A stretch of 64,000 nt of DNA from Embleya sp040629175 (lineage in GTDB: Bacteria > Actinomycetota > Actinomycetes > Streptomycetales > Streptomycetaceae), in contig NZ_JBEXUX010000001.1 of assembly GCF_040629175.1 (NCBI RefSeq), positions 62,001-126,000 on the forward strand, written 5' to 3'. Position 1 is the stretch's first letter; the number at the start of each line of letters is the position of its first letter. The position numbers and the translations under genes are program-made. This document shows, one piece after another, positions 43,520-51,726 of the stretch. The notes below the pieces were generated by a model, which saw only the letters and a list, made by a program, of their open reading frames with translations, had not been told where the DNA came from and did not search any database.

Positions 43520-43924
43520 GTGCCGGAGCGTGGGGACCGCCCCTGGGGGCAGCCGAATACGACGGCGCGGGTCGAGGACGACGTCGCGGGCCGAATGTGG
43601 CACATCACGCTGACCCTCGCCGGCAAGCCGGGTGACCCCGAGGACGTCCGGCGCGCGCTCGAACGGCTCGCCCACGAACACCCGTTCCTGCTCGCGGGCC
43701 GCTACGCGGCCGACCACGCCGAGGTGCGCTACTGGGAAGAGGCGCCCAACCTGCACGACGCCGCGGCGATCGCGTTGCGGTTGTGGGGCGAGCATCGGCA
43801 GAGCGCGGGCCTGCCGCCGTGGGAACTGATCGGGCTGGAGGTGGTCGACCGCCCGACGTACCAGAAGCGGGCCGGCGCCCCGGCCCCGCTGCCGGTGCAA
43901 CCGGGCCGGGTGCAGCCCTTCTAG
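43520..43924 (+). CDS. Conserved hypothetical protein downstream of proB
   Basis: 134 residues, soluble. Core reads MWHITLTLAGKPGDPEDVRR, then LERLAHEHPFLLAGRYAADH and VRYWEEAPNLHDAAAIALRL, a compact alpha/beta pattern that I recall as a widespread actinomycete hypothetical next to proB. The GTG start has GGGAGG 6 nt upstream. The last 25 residues are Pro-rich. No known function. Confidence 0.75.
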   Translation: MPERGDRPWGQPNTTARVEDDVAGRMWHITLTLAGKPGDPEDVRRALERLAHEHPFLLAGRYAADHAEVRYWEEAPNLHDAAAIALRLWGEHRQSAGLPPWELIGLEVVDRPTYQKRAGAPAPLPVQPGRVQPF

Positions 43925-43958
43925 GAGATGCCCCGGGGTGCCTGCCGGGCGGTGCGCC

Positions 43959-44013
43959 CGGGCGGGTCGAACGGGCGGGTCGAACGGGCGGGGTCGAACG
44001 GGCGGCCGGGCGC
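43959..44013. repeat. Short tandem repeat, about 3.5 copies of 13 bp
   Basis: CGGGCGGGTCGAA at 43959 and 43972, a 14-bp variant at 43985, then a partial copy. Located between two genes, in front of the ABC exporter. Confidence 0.75.
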
Positions 44014-44065
44014 GGGCGAATAATGCGTGGCCCGAAAAACTCTCGCGCGTTAGCGTCGCAGGACA

Positions 44066-45793
44066 ATGCGTACGTTTCCCGTCGCCGACCCCGGCGATCC
44101 CGATATCCGGTCGGCGGGCCGATACCTGATCTGGCTCGCCGTTCGTTGTCGCCGGACCATCTGTATGGGCATCCTGTGGGCGTCCGTGTGGATGGTCGCC
44201 CAGGCGTTGATGCCCGCCGCGGTCGGCCGCGCGATCGACGCGATCGAAGCGCGCGACGAGCAGGCGCTCTTCGGGTGGTCGGGCGCGCTGTTGGGGCTCG
44301 CCGTGCTGATCGGCTTCACCGGGATCATGCGCCACCGCAACGCGGTCGCCAACTTCCTGGACGGCGCGTTTCGCACGATCCAACTGGTCACCCGACACGC
44401 CTCCCGGCTCGGTGCCGCCCTCCAACACCGGATCGCCACCGGCGAGGTGGTCGGGGTGGGCACCTCGGACGTGGACGCGATCGGCTCGGTGCTCGACATC
44501 ACCGCCCGCGGTTCCGCGTCGGTGGTCACGCTCGTCGTGGTCGCGGTGGTGCTGCTGAACATGTCGGTGCCGCTGGGCCTGCTCGTACTGATCGGCGTGC
44601 CACTGCTGATGGGCCTGGTCTCGCTGCTGCTGCGGCCGCTGCACCGACGCCAGAACGCCTATCGCGACCTGCAGGCCGGGCTGGCCGATCGGGCCGTGGA
44701 CATCGCATCCGGTCTGCGGGTGCTGCGCGGGATCGGCGGCGAGCGCACGTTCGGCGCCCGCTATCGACGCGAGTCGCAACAACTGCGGGTGGCCGGCGTA
44801 CGCACCGCCCGGATCGAATCCCTTTTGGAAGCCGCGCAGTTCCTGGTGCCCGGCTTCTTCATCGCGTTCGGCACCTGGTTGGCCGCCCGGTTCGCCCTGG
44901 ACGGTCGGTTGACGGTCGGTCAGATGGTGTCCTTCTACGGCTACGCGGCGTTCCTGACGGTGCCGCTCTCCACCATCACCGAGTTCGCCGACCGGATCGT
45001 GCGCGGGCATGTCGCGGCCCGGCGGGTGACGCGGGTGCTCGCCCTGGAACCGGGTGTGCCGGACCCCGCCGCGCCTGTCGCCTGGCCGCCGCCGGGAGAT
45101 CTGGTGGATCGGCGTTCGGGCCTGCTGGTCCGACCCGGTGCGCTGCTCGGCGTCGCGTGCGAAGACCCGCAGGACGCACCGGCGTTGGCAGATCGGCTCG
45201 GTCGCTACGAGGAGGCCGACGTGCTCTATGCCGACGTGCCGCTCGCCGACCTGGCGCTCGCCGACGTGCGGGCGCGGATCCTGGTCGGGCACCACGACGC
45301 CGGGCTGTTCGCCGGGCCGCTGCGCCGCGAACTGACGCCGGGCGACGGCGGATCGGGTGATCTGGCCACAGCGGTCGAGGTGGCCTGCGCCGACGACGTG
45401 ATCGATGCGCTGGACGCGGGACTGGACAGCGAGATCGCGGCGCGCGGCCGGGAGTTCTCCGGCGGTCAGGTGCAACGTCTGCGACTGGTACGGGCGTTGG
45501 TGGCCGACCCGCAGACGCTGGTATTGATCGAACCCACCAGCGCGGTGGACGCGCACACCGAGGCGCGGATAGCCGCCCGGCTCGCCGCGCACCGCCGGGG
45601 CCGGACCACGGTGGTGGCCACCACGAGTCCGCTCGTGCTGGACACGATGGACGAGGTCGCCTACGTCGAGGACGGCAAGGTGATGGCGGTCGGGCCGCAC
45701 CGCGAACTGTTGGCGACCGAGCCTCGGTACGCGGCGTTGGTCACCCGGGTCGACGAGGACGAGGACGACGAGAAAGAGGAGGAGGACGCGTGA
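44066..45793 (+). CDS. ABC exporter subunit with degenerate nucleotide-binding site
   Basis: 575 residues: six membrane segments (to about 320) fused to a nucleotide-binding domain. The Walker A loop is missing altogether; the region reads GALLGVACEDPQDAPALAD. Walker B is altered (TLVLIEPTS, no Asp), and the switch His is replaced (VVATTSPLV). The ABC signature FSGGQVQRL (about 464) is intact. It can therefore supply the signature to its partner's ATP site but cannot form its own. The C-terminus is very acidic. The next gene overlaps by 4 nt (GTGA) and is the complementary half. Substrate unknown. Confidence 0.9.
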   Translation: MRTFPVADPGDPDIRSAGRYLIWLAVRCRRTICMGILWASVWMVAQALMPAAVGRAIDAIEARDEQALFGWSGALLGLAVLIGFTGIMRHRNAVANFLDGAFRTIQLVTRHASRLGAALQHRIATGEVVGVGTSDVDAIGSVLDITARGSASVVTLVVVAVVLLNMSVPLGLLVLIGVPLLMGLVSLLLRPLHRRQNAYRDLQAGLADRAVDIASGLRVLRGIGGERTFGARYRRESQQLRVAGVRTARIESLLEAAQFLVPGFFIAFGTWLAARFALDGRLTVGQMVSFYGYAAFLTVPLSTITEFADRIVRGHVAARRVTRVLALEPGVPDPAAPVAWPPPGDLVDRRSGLLVRPGALLGVACEDPQDAPALADRLGRYEEADVLYADVPLADLALADVRARILVGHHDAGLFAGPLRRELTPGDGGSGDLATAVEVACADDVIDALDAGLDSEIAARGREFSGGQVQRLRLVRALVADPQTLVLIEPTSAVDAHTEARIAARLAAHRRGRTTVVATTSPLVLDTMDEVAYVEDGKVMAVGPHRELLATEPRYAALVTRVDEDEDDEKEEEDA

Positions 45794-47529
45794 GCGCGCG
45801 GGAACTGCTCCCGATCGCGCCGGCCGCCGAGGTCGGCAGGCACGCCGTACGGCTGTTGCGCGAGCGGCGGCGCGATCTGATTCTGACCGTGCTGTTCTAC
45901 GCGCTCGCCGCGGTGGCCGGTCTGGTCGCGCCGCGGTTGCTCGGGGTGTTGATCGAGAAGGTCCGCGCGGACAGCCCGACCCGCACGATCGACCTGCTCG
46001 GACTGGGCATCGCCGGCGCGCTGTTGCTGCAGGCGCTGATCGTGCGGCAGGCCGCGGTGGCCGCCGCGCGGTTGGGCGAGGGGCTGCTCGCGCAGGTCCG
46101 CGAGGAGTTCGTGGACCGGATCCTGGACCTGCCGCTGTCCACGGTCGAGCGGGCCGGCTCCGGCGACCTGCTCGGGCGGGCGAACCGCGATGTGGCCGCG
46201 ATGTCCCGGTCGGCCCGGCGGGCGGTGCCGTCCGTGCTGGTCGCGGCGGTGACGATCGTGCTCACCTTCGCGGGGCTGCTGCTGCTCAATCCGCTGCTCG
46301 CGCTGCCGTTGTTGATCACGCTGCCGCTGTTGGTGCCGGTCACCTACTGGTACCTGCGCCGCGCGCCGGCCGGCTACCTGCGCGAGAACGCGGCGTGGGC
46401 GCAGGTGACCGACTCGCTCGCGGAGACGGTCGAGGGGGCGCGCACGGTCGAGGCGCTACGGCTGGCCGACCGGCGCCGGCGGCGGGGCGACGAGGACGTC
46501 AGGCAGGCGTACGCGGCCGAGCGGTACACGCTGTGGCTGCGCACGATCTGGTTTCCGTCGGTGGACTTCGGCTACATGTTGCCGGTGGTGGCGACCACGG
46601 GGTTCGGTGGCTGGGCGTATCTGCACGGCTGGGCCTCGCTCGGCGAGGTGGCGACGGCCGTGTTGTACGTGCAGTTGATCATCGGCCCGATGGACGAGTT
46701 GTTGAACTGGCTGGACGAGGTGCAGATCTCGGCGGCCTCGCTGGCCCGGTTGCTGGGGGTGGCCGATGTGCCCTCCGATCGCGAACCGACCGACGCCGTG
46801 CCGGTGGACGAGACGTTGACCGTGCGCGACGTGCGGTTCGCCTATGCGGCGGGCCGGGAGGTGCTGCACGGCATCGACCTGACGATTCGGCCGGGGGAGC
46901 GGATCGCGGTGGTGGGGCCCAGTGGGGCCGGGAAGTCCACGCTGGGGCGGCTGTTGGCCGGGGTCAACGCACCCACTTCGGGGAGCGTGTCGGTGGGCGG
47001 GGTGCCGCTGGTGGGGCTTCCGCTGGACGAACTGCGGGGCCGGGTCGCGTTGGTGACGCAGGAGCACCACGTCTTCCGGGGCACTTTGCGGGACAACCTG
47101 CTGCTGGCGCGGGAGCACGCCTCCGACGAGGAGGTGCTGGAAGCGTTGCGGGCGGTCGACGCGGACTGGGTGGCGACGTTGCCTGCCGGCGTGGATACCG
47201 AAGTGGGGCCCAAGGGGCACGAGTTGACCGCACCGCAGGCGCAGCAGCTCGCGTTGGCGCGGTTGGTGTTGGCCGATCCGCACACGCTCGTGCTGGATGA
47301 GGCGACGTCGTTGATCGATCCTCGGGCGGCTCGGCATCTGGAGCGGTCGTTGGGGGCGGTGATTTCGGGGCGGACGGTGGTGGCGATCGCGCATCGGTTG
47401 TATACGGCGCATGATGCGGATCGGGTTGCGGTGGTGGAGGGTGGGCGGATTACCGAGTTGGGGAGTCATCGGGAGTTGATTGCGGCCTCCGGTGCGTATG
47501 CTGCGCTTTGGCGGTCTTGGCATGGGTGA
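45790..47529 (+). CDS. ABC exporter subunit with intact Walker motifs
   Basis: 579 residues, six membrane segments then an ABC domain. Walker A GPSGAGKST (376-384), Walker B TLVLDEATS (about 499-507) and the switch His (VAIAHRLYT) are present, but the signature is degenerate, LTAPQAQQL (about 479) instead of LSGGQ. Together with the upstream subunit it makes a heterodimer with exactly one complete ATP site. The GTG start overlaps the partner's stop. Codon choice becomes less GC-rich toward the 3' end, just before the tandem-repeat region. Confidence 0.9.
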   Translation: MSARELLPIAPAAEVGRHAVRLLRERRRDLILTVLFYALAAVAGLVAPRLLGVLIEKVRADSPTRTIDLLGLGIAGALLLQALIVRQAAVAAARLGEGLLAQVREEFVDRILDLPLSTVERAGSGDLLGRANRDVAAMSRSARRAVPSVLVAAVTIVLTFAGLLLLNPLLALPLLITLPLLVPVTYWYLRRAPAGYLRENAAWAQVTDSLAETVEGARTVEALRLADRRRRRGDEDVRQAYAAERYTLWLRTIWFPSVDFGYMLPVVATTGFGGWAYLHGWASLGEVATAVLYVQLIIGPMDELLNWLDEVQISAASLARLLGVADVPSDREPTDAVPVDETLTVRDVRFAYAAGREVLHGIDLTIRPGERIAVVGPSGAGKSTLGRLLAGVNAPTSGSVSVGGVPLVGLPLDELRGRVALVTQEHHVFRGTLRDNLLLAREHASDEEVLEALRAVDADWVATLPAGVDTEVGPKGHELTAPQAQQLALARLVLADPHTLVLDEATSLIDPRAARHLERSLGAVISGRTVVAIAHRLYTAHDADRVAVVEGGRITELGSHRELIAASGAYAALWRSWHG

Positions 47530-47543
47530 GCCGGGTTTTTGGC

Positions 47544-47960
47544 CTCATGCGCCGGCCGGGCTGGTTCGCCTCATGCGCCGGCGGGGCTGAGTGGTCTCAA
47601 GCGCCGGCCGGGCTGGGTTCGCCTCAAACGCCGGCGAGGCTGGTTCGCCTCATGCGCCGGCGGGGCTGGGTGGCCTCAAGCGCCGGCCGGGCTGGGTTCG
47701 CCTCAAACGCCGGCGAGGCTGCTTCGCCTCATGCGCCGGCGGGGCTGGGTGGCCTCATGCGCCGGCGGGGCTGGTTCGCCTCATGCGCCGGCGGGGCTGG
47801 GTGGCCTCAAGCGCCGGCCGGGCTGATTTGTCTGCGCTGGCGAGGCTGGGTTTGCCTCAAGCGCCGGCGGGGCTGGGTGGCCTCGAGTGCCGGCCGGGCT
47901 GAGTGGTCTCATGCGTCGGCCGGGCTGCGTGGGTTTTGAGTGTCGGTTGGGCTATTCGGG
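47544..47960. repeat. Tandem array of about 16 copies of a 26-bp GC-rich repeat
   Basis: Unit CTCATGCGCCGGCGGGGCTG plus 6 variable bases, at 47544, 47570, 47596, 47623, 47649 and so on, nearly all 26 bp with a few 27; copies near 47832 and 47934 are degenerate. Each contains the palindrome CGCCGGCG. The array fills the space between the convergent ABC exporter and acyl-CoA synthetase genes and runs into the latter's last codons. Single or paired copies of a similar element are common after genes in Streptomyces (recalled). An open frame through the array is a by-product of the repeat. Confidence 0.9.
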
Positions 47961-49505
47961 GGTTTGGGTTGCCAGGGAGTTGTGTTCGGTTCGGAGTTGG
48001 CGTTTGAGGATTTTGCCGCTTGGGTTTTTGGGGAGGGCGGTGGTGAGGATTACGTATTTGGGGACTTTGAAGGCTGCCAGGTGGGATCGGCAGTGTTGGA
48101 TGAGTTGGTCCGGGGTGATGGTTTGGCCGGGTTTGGGGACCACCACCGCGGTGACGGCTTCTATCCAGTAGGGGTGGGGGATGCCGAAGACGGCGGCTTC
48201 GGCTACGGCGGGGTGGGTGTGGATGACCTCTTCGACCTCGCGGCCGGCGACGTTTTCGCCGCCGGTTTTGACCATGTCCTTTTTGCGGTCGACGACGGTG
48301 AGGTAGCCCTCCTCGTCGAGCACGCCGAGGTCGCCGCTGTGGAACCAGCCGCCTCGGAACGCCTCGGCGGTGCGCTCCGGGTCGTTCCAGTAGCCGAGCA
48401 TGGTGTGCGGGCCTCGGTGCACGATCTCGCCGACCTCGCCGGCCGGCACCGGGCGGTCCTGCTCGTCGACCACGGCGGTTTGCACGTTCAGCCCCGCGCG
48501 GCCGGCCGAACCGGCCTTTCGCTCCTGGTCGTCCGGGCCCAGGATGGTGGCGACCGGCGACATCTCGGTCTGGCCGTAGAAGTTGTACAGCCGCAACTGC
48601 GGGAGTCGGCGGCGTAGTTCGGCCAGCACCTCGACCGGCATCGCGGCCGCGCCGTAGTAGCCCTTGCGCAGACTGGACAGGTCCCGGGTGTCGAAGTCGG
48701 GGTGGCGCAGCAGGGCGATCCAGACGGTCGGTGGGCAGAAGAGTTTGGTGACTCGTTCGCGCTCGACCGTGGCGAGCACCGCGGCCGGGTCCGGGGCGGG
48801 CAGGATGATCGAGGTCGCGCCGAGGTAGACGTCCGGCGTCAGGAAGCAGTGGAGCTGCGCGCAGTGGTAGAGGGGCAGCGCGTGGATCTCGATGTCGTCG
48901 GCCGCCATGCCGCCGTCGATGATCGCGGTGGCGTACTGCGCGATCAGGTTGCGGCTGGTCATCACCGCGCCCTTGGGCCGGGACTCGGTGCCCGAGGTGT
49001 ACATGATCTGCACCGGGTCGTCGTCGTCCAGGTCGAGATCGGGCACCGGGCCGCCCTCGGCGAGCAGCGTCGCGAACGGCTCCCAGCCCGGCGCGGCCGG
49101 GCCGAACACCACGCGCAGCGCCTCGCGGCCGGCCAACGCGGCGTCGGCGGTGTCGGTCAGCTCCGGGCCGGCCAGCACGGCGCGGGCGCCCGCGTGCTCC
49201 AGGACGTAGCCCACCTCGGGCGGGGTCAGCATGAAGTTGACCGGGACGGAGACCGCGCCGAGCCGGGCCAGCGCGAAGTAGGCCACCGCGAAGCCGTGCG
49301 AATTGCGGGAGAGCAATACGACCCGATCGCCCTTGCCGATGCCGCGCGCGGCGAGCGCACCGGCGGCGGCCGAGACGGTGTCGTCGAACTCGGCGAAGGT
49401 CTGCCGCAGCTCGCCCGCCACGATCGCGAGCCGGTTCGGCAACCGGGCGGCGGTGCGCGCGAGCAGGTCGGCGACGCCGTGCCGGCGGGCCTGTACAGCG
49501 GTCAC
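47952..49505 (-). CDS. Long-chain-fatty-acid-CoA ligase-like AMP-forming enzyme
   Basis: Acyl-adenylate/thioester-forming enzyme of the ANL superfamily, 517 residues. Signature P-loop-like IMYTSGTESRPKGAV (about 170-184), the A5 motif LYNFYGQTEMSP, A7 WFHSGDLG and A10 PKNPSGKILKRQL are all present, so both half-reactions look possible. The GTG at 49505 has AAGGAG upstream; the ATG at 49532 would put that ribosome site inside the gene. It converges with the ABC exporter across the repeat array and is divergent from proA by about 130 bp. Acyl substrate unknown. Confidence 0.9.
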   Translation of the reverse strand: MTAVQARRHGVADLLARTAARLPNRLAIVAGELRQTFAEFDDTVSAAAGALAARGIGKGDRVVLLSRNSHGFAVAYFALARLGAVSVPVNFMLTPPEVGYVLEHAGARAVLAGPELTDTADAALAGREALRVVFGPAAPGWEPFATLLAEGGPVPDLDLDDDDPVQIMYTSGTESRPKGAVMTSRNLIAQYATAIIDGGMAADDIEIHALPLYHCAQLHCFLTPDVYLGATSIILPAPDPAAVLATVERERVTKLFCPPTVWIALLRHPDFDTRDLSSLRKGYYGAAAMPVEVLAELRRRLPQLRLYNFYGQTEMSPVATILGPDDQERKAGSAGRAGLNVQTAVVDEQDRPVPAGEVGEIVHRGPHTMLGYWNDPERTAEAFRGGWFHSGDLGVLDEEGYLTVVDRKKDMVKTGGENVAGREVEEVIHTHPAVAEAAVFGIPHPYWIEAVTAVVVPKPGQTITPDQLIQHCRSHLAAFKVPKYVILTTALPKNPSGKILKRQLRTEHNSLATQTPE

Positions 49506-49632
49506 GGATGGCTCCTTGCCTCTGTGCAGCACATGGAGGCGTCATTGTGTCCGGCACGGCGGCCGGGCGGAAGCGTCTCGACCGCTGAAATCCTCGTGTT
49601 GATCATCGGCGGGCGTAGGTAGGCTTGCCGGC

Positions 49633-50895
49633 ATGACCAGCAGCGAAGCCTCCGCAGTCCTCGACACCGCCCGTCGCGCCCGGGAGGCCGCCGCCGTCCT
49701 CGCGCCACTGACCCGCCGGGCCAAGGACGACGCGCTGCTCGCGCTCGCCGACGCGCTGGTGGCTCGTTCGGCCGAGATCGTGGTCGCCAATGCCGAGGAC
49801 GTCGAGCGGGCCCGGGCCAACGGCACCGGCGAGGCGATGATCGACCGGCTGACCCTGACCGACGAGCGGATCGCCGCGATCGCCTCGGACGTGCGCGACG
49901 TGGTCGGCCTGCCCGACCCGGTCGGCGAGGTGTTGCGCGGCTCGACCCTGCCCAACGGTCTGGAACTGCGCCAGGTGCGGGTGCCGCTCGGCGTGGTCGG
50001 GATCATCTACGAGGCTCGTCCCAACGTCACCGTGGACGGCGCCGCGCTGTGCCTGAAGTCGGGCAACGCGGTGCTGCTGCGCGGCTCCTCGTCCGCCTAC
50101 CGCTCGAACACCGCGATCGTCGCGGTGATGCGCGACGCGATCGTCGCGGCCGGCCTGCCCGCCGACGCGATCCAACTGGTGCCGGGCGAGACGCACGACT
50201 CGGTGAAGGAGCTGATGACCGCGCGCGGCCTGGTGGACGTGCTGATCCCGCGCGGCGGCGCCGGCCTGATCCGCACCGTGGTCGAGGGCTCGACCGTGCC
50301 GGTGATCGAGACCGGTGTCGGCAACTGCCACGTCTACGTGGACGCGCACACCGACCTGGAGATGGCGGTGAACATCCTGGTCAACTCCAAGGCGCACCGG
50401 GTCAGCGTGTGCAACGCGGCCGAGACGCTGCTGGTGCACCGGGACGTGGCGGACGCCTTCGTGCCGCTCGCGCTGGCCGCGCTGAAGGACGCCGGGGTGA
50501 CCGTGCACGGCGACGCCGCGGTGCAGGCGTTCTCGGCCGACGTGGTGCCCGCCACCGATGCCGACTGGGACACCGAATACCTCTCCTACGACATCGCCGC
50601 CGCCGTGGTGCCCTCGCTGCACGACGCGGTCGCGCACATCCGTCGACACAGCTCCGGCCACACCGAGGCGATCGTGACCACGTCGCAGGCCGCGGCCCGC
50701 GAGTTCGTCAGCCTGGTCGACTCGACCGCCGTGATGGTCAACGCGTCGACGCGGTTCACCGACGGCGGCCAGTTCGGCTTCGGTGCGGAGATCGGCATCT
50801 CGACGCAGAAGCTGCACGCGCGCGGGCCGATGGGTCTGCCCGAGCTGACCAGCACGAAGTACGTGGTCACCGGCGACGGTCACGTGCGCCCCTGA
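49633..50895 (+). CDS. proA: Glutamate-5-semialdehyde dehydrogenase (gamma-glutamyl phosphate reductase)
   Basis: Second step of proline synthesis. 420 residues, an aldehyde-dehydrogenase-fold enzyme. Visible are the nucleotide-binding LGVVGIIYEARPNVT (about 119-133), NSKAHRVSVCNAAETLLVH with the catalytic Cys, and STRFTDGGQFGFGAEIGIST. TAGGCT lies 7 nt before the ATG, so a leaderless message is possible. Separated from proB by about 6 kb. Confidence 0.96.
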   Translation: MTSSEASAVLDTARRAREAAAVLAPLTRRAKDDALLALADALVARSAEIVVANAEDVERARANGTGEAMIDRLTLTDERIAAIASDVRDVVGLPDPVGEVLRGSTLPNGLELRQVRVPLGVVGIIYEARPNVTVDGAALCLKSGNAVLLRGSSSAYRSNTAIVAVMRDAIVAAGLPADAIQLVPGETHDSVKELMTARGLVDVLIPRGGAGLIRTVVEGSTVPVIETGVGNCHVYVDAHTDLEMAVNILVNSKAHRVSVCNAAETLLVHRDVADAFVPLALAALKDAGVTVHGDAAVQAFSADVVPATDADWDTEYLSYDIAAAVVPSLHDAVAHIRRHSSGHTEAIVTTSQAAAREFVSLVDSTAVMVNASTRFTDGGQFGFGAEIGISTQKLHARGPMGLPELTSTKYVVTGDGHVRP

Positions 50896-50986
50896 CCCGG
50901 GAGCGAGGGGCCGCGGATCGGCCCGGATCGTGCTCGGCGACGCGACCGGTGCGATGAATCGGTACCCATCCGGGCGCCTGCGGTAA

Positions 50987-50992
50987 TACTGT
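50987..50992 (+). promoter_or_regulatory. Candidate -10 for leaderless transcript
   Basis: TACTGT, 6 nt, then the GTG at 50999. Confidence 0.45.
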
Positions 50993-50998
50993 CTAGGA

Positions 50999-51664
50999 GT
51001 GCCCGAATCACCAGGGCCAGAGTTCCCGGACGGCCCAGACTTTCCCGAGTTCTCGGAGGATGAGCTCTCCTCCGTCGTTTTCGACGAGTCGTTCGTGCGC
51101 GCCGCTCGCGTGCACGAGCCCTCGGCGAACGAGCGTGGCGCGGCGATCGATCATGCGCCGACGCCCACCCCGGCCGCGCCCGAGCGGACCGACAAGCAGG
51201 CCGAACAGGCCGATCGCTCCGACTGGTTCGACGACGGGACGTATCCGGCGGACGGCGAGGACCCGTGGCGGGCCCGGACCGGGTCCGGCCACGACTCGAC
51301 CCCGATGTCGGCGGACGTGCCGACCTGGTTCGCGAGCGAGCCGTGGACCCGATCGACCCGGTCCACCCGCTGGCGGCGCGGAACGGCCTGGGTGCTGGCG
51401 CTGCTGATGGGCGTCGGTGTGGTCGCGATCGCGGTGACCGCGTTCTATCGCAGCGGATCCACCCAGGGACCCACCACGCCCCGACAACCCTCGGTGGGGA
51501 CGGGGCGGAGCGCGACGACCGACAACAACCCGGTGTTCGCGCCGCTCCCGGGGCAGGACACGTCCCAGGTGCGGATCACCGTCCCGCCGGGGGACTCCCG
51601 CGCGACGGACCGGTCCGTGCCGGTCGCGTCGTTGCCCGGGTCGGCGCGTTCGGGGCCCGGCTGA
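50999..51664 (+). CDS. Single-pass membrane protein with VVFDxxFVRAA motif, copy 1
   Basis: 221 residues. The acidic N-terminus leads into SSVVFDESFVRAARVHEPSA (about 23-42), shared almost exactly with the next gene. A long hydrophilic segment, one membrane segment (WVLALLMGVGVVAIAVTAFY, about 129-148) and a short Ser/Thr/Pro-rich outside tail follow. No enzymatic motif. The N-terminal motif is on the cytoplasmic side, so it is probably a protein-interaction element. Leaderless-type start. Known to me only as an actinomycete hypothetical near proA. Confidence 0.7.
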   Translation: MPESPGPEFPDGPDFPEFSEDELSSVVFDESFVRAARVHEPSANERGAAIDHAPTPTPAAPERTDKQAEQADRSDWFDDGTYPADGEDPWRARTGSGHDSTPMSADVPTWFASEPWTRSTRSTRWRRGTAWVLALLMGVGVVAIAVTAFYRSGSTQGPTTPRQPSVGTGRSATTDNNPVFAPLPGQDTSQVRITVPPGDSRATDRSVPVASLPGSARSGPG

Positions 51665-51714
51665 CCGTCGGCAACCCCTGCTCCGGGTGCATATCCACCT
51701 GCTCGCGGGCGACT

Positions 51715-51720
51715 TAAGCT
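51715..51720 (+). promoter_or_regulatory. Candidate -10 for leaderless transcript
   Basis: TAAGCT, 6 nt, then the ATG at 51727. Confidence 0.5.
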
Positions 51721-51726
51721 GAGTCC

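Noticed and set aside
43959..44013. Direct repeats as operator of the ABC exporter
   Set aside because: 13-bp GC-rich tandem copies without symmetry; slippage is the simpler explanation.
47508..47939. 143-residue plus-strand ORF of repeated AGLGG/RRRGW units
   Set aside because: It is the translation of the 26-bp DNA repeat array; other frames are open too, there is no ribosome site, and the units vary in length so the phase shifts.
47544..47960. CRISPR array
   Set aside because: Units are contiguous 26-mers with no unique spacers, and no cas genes are present.
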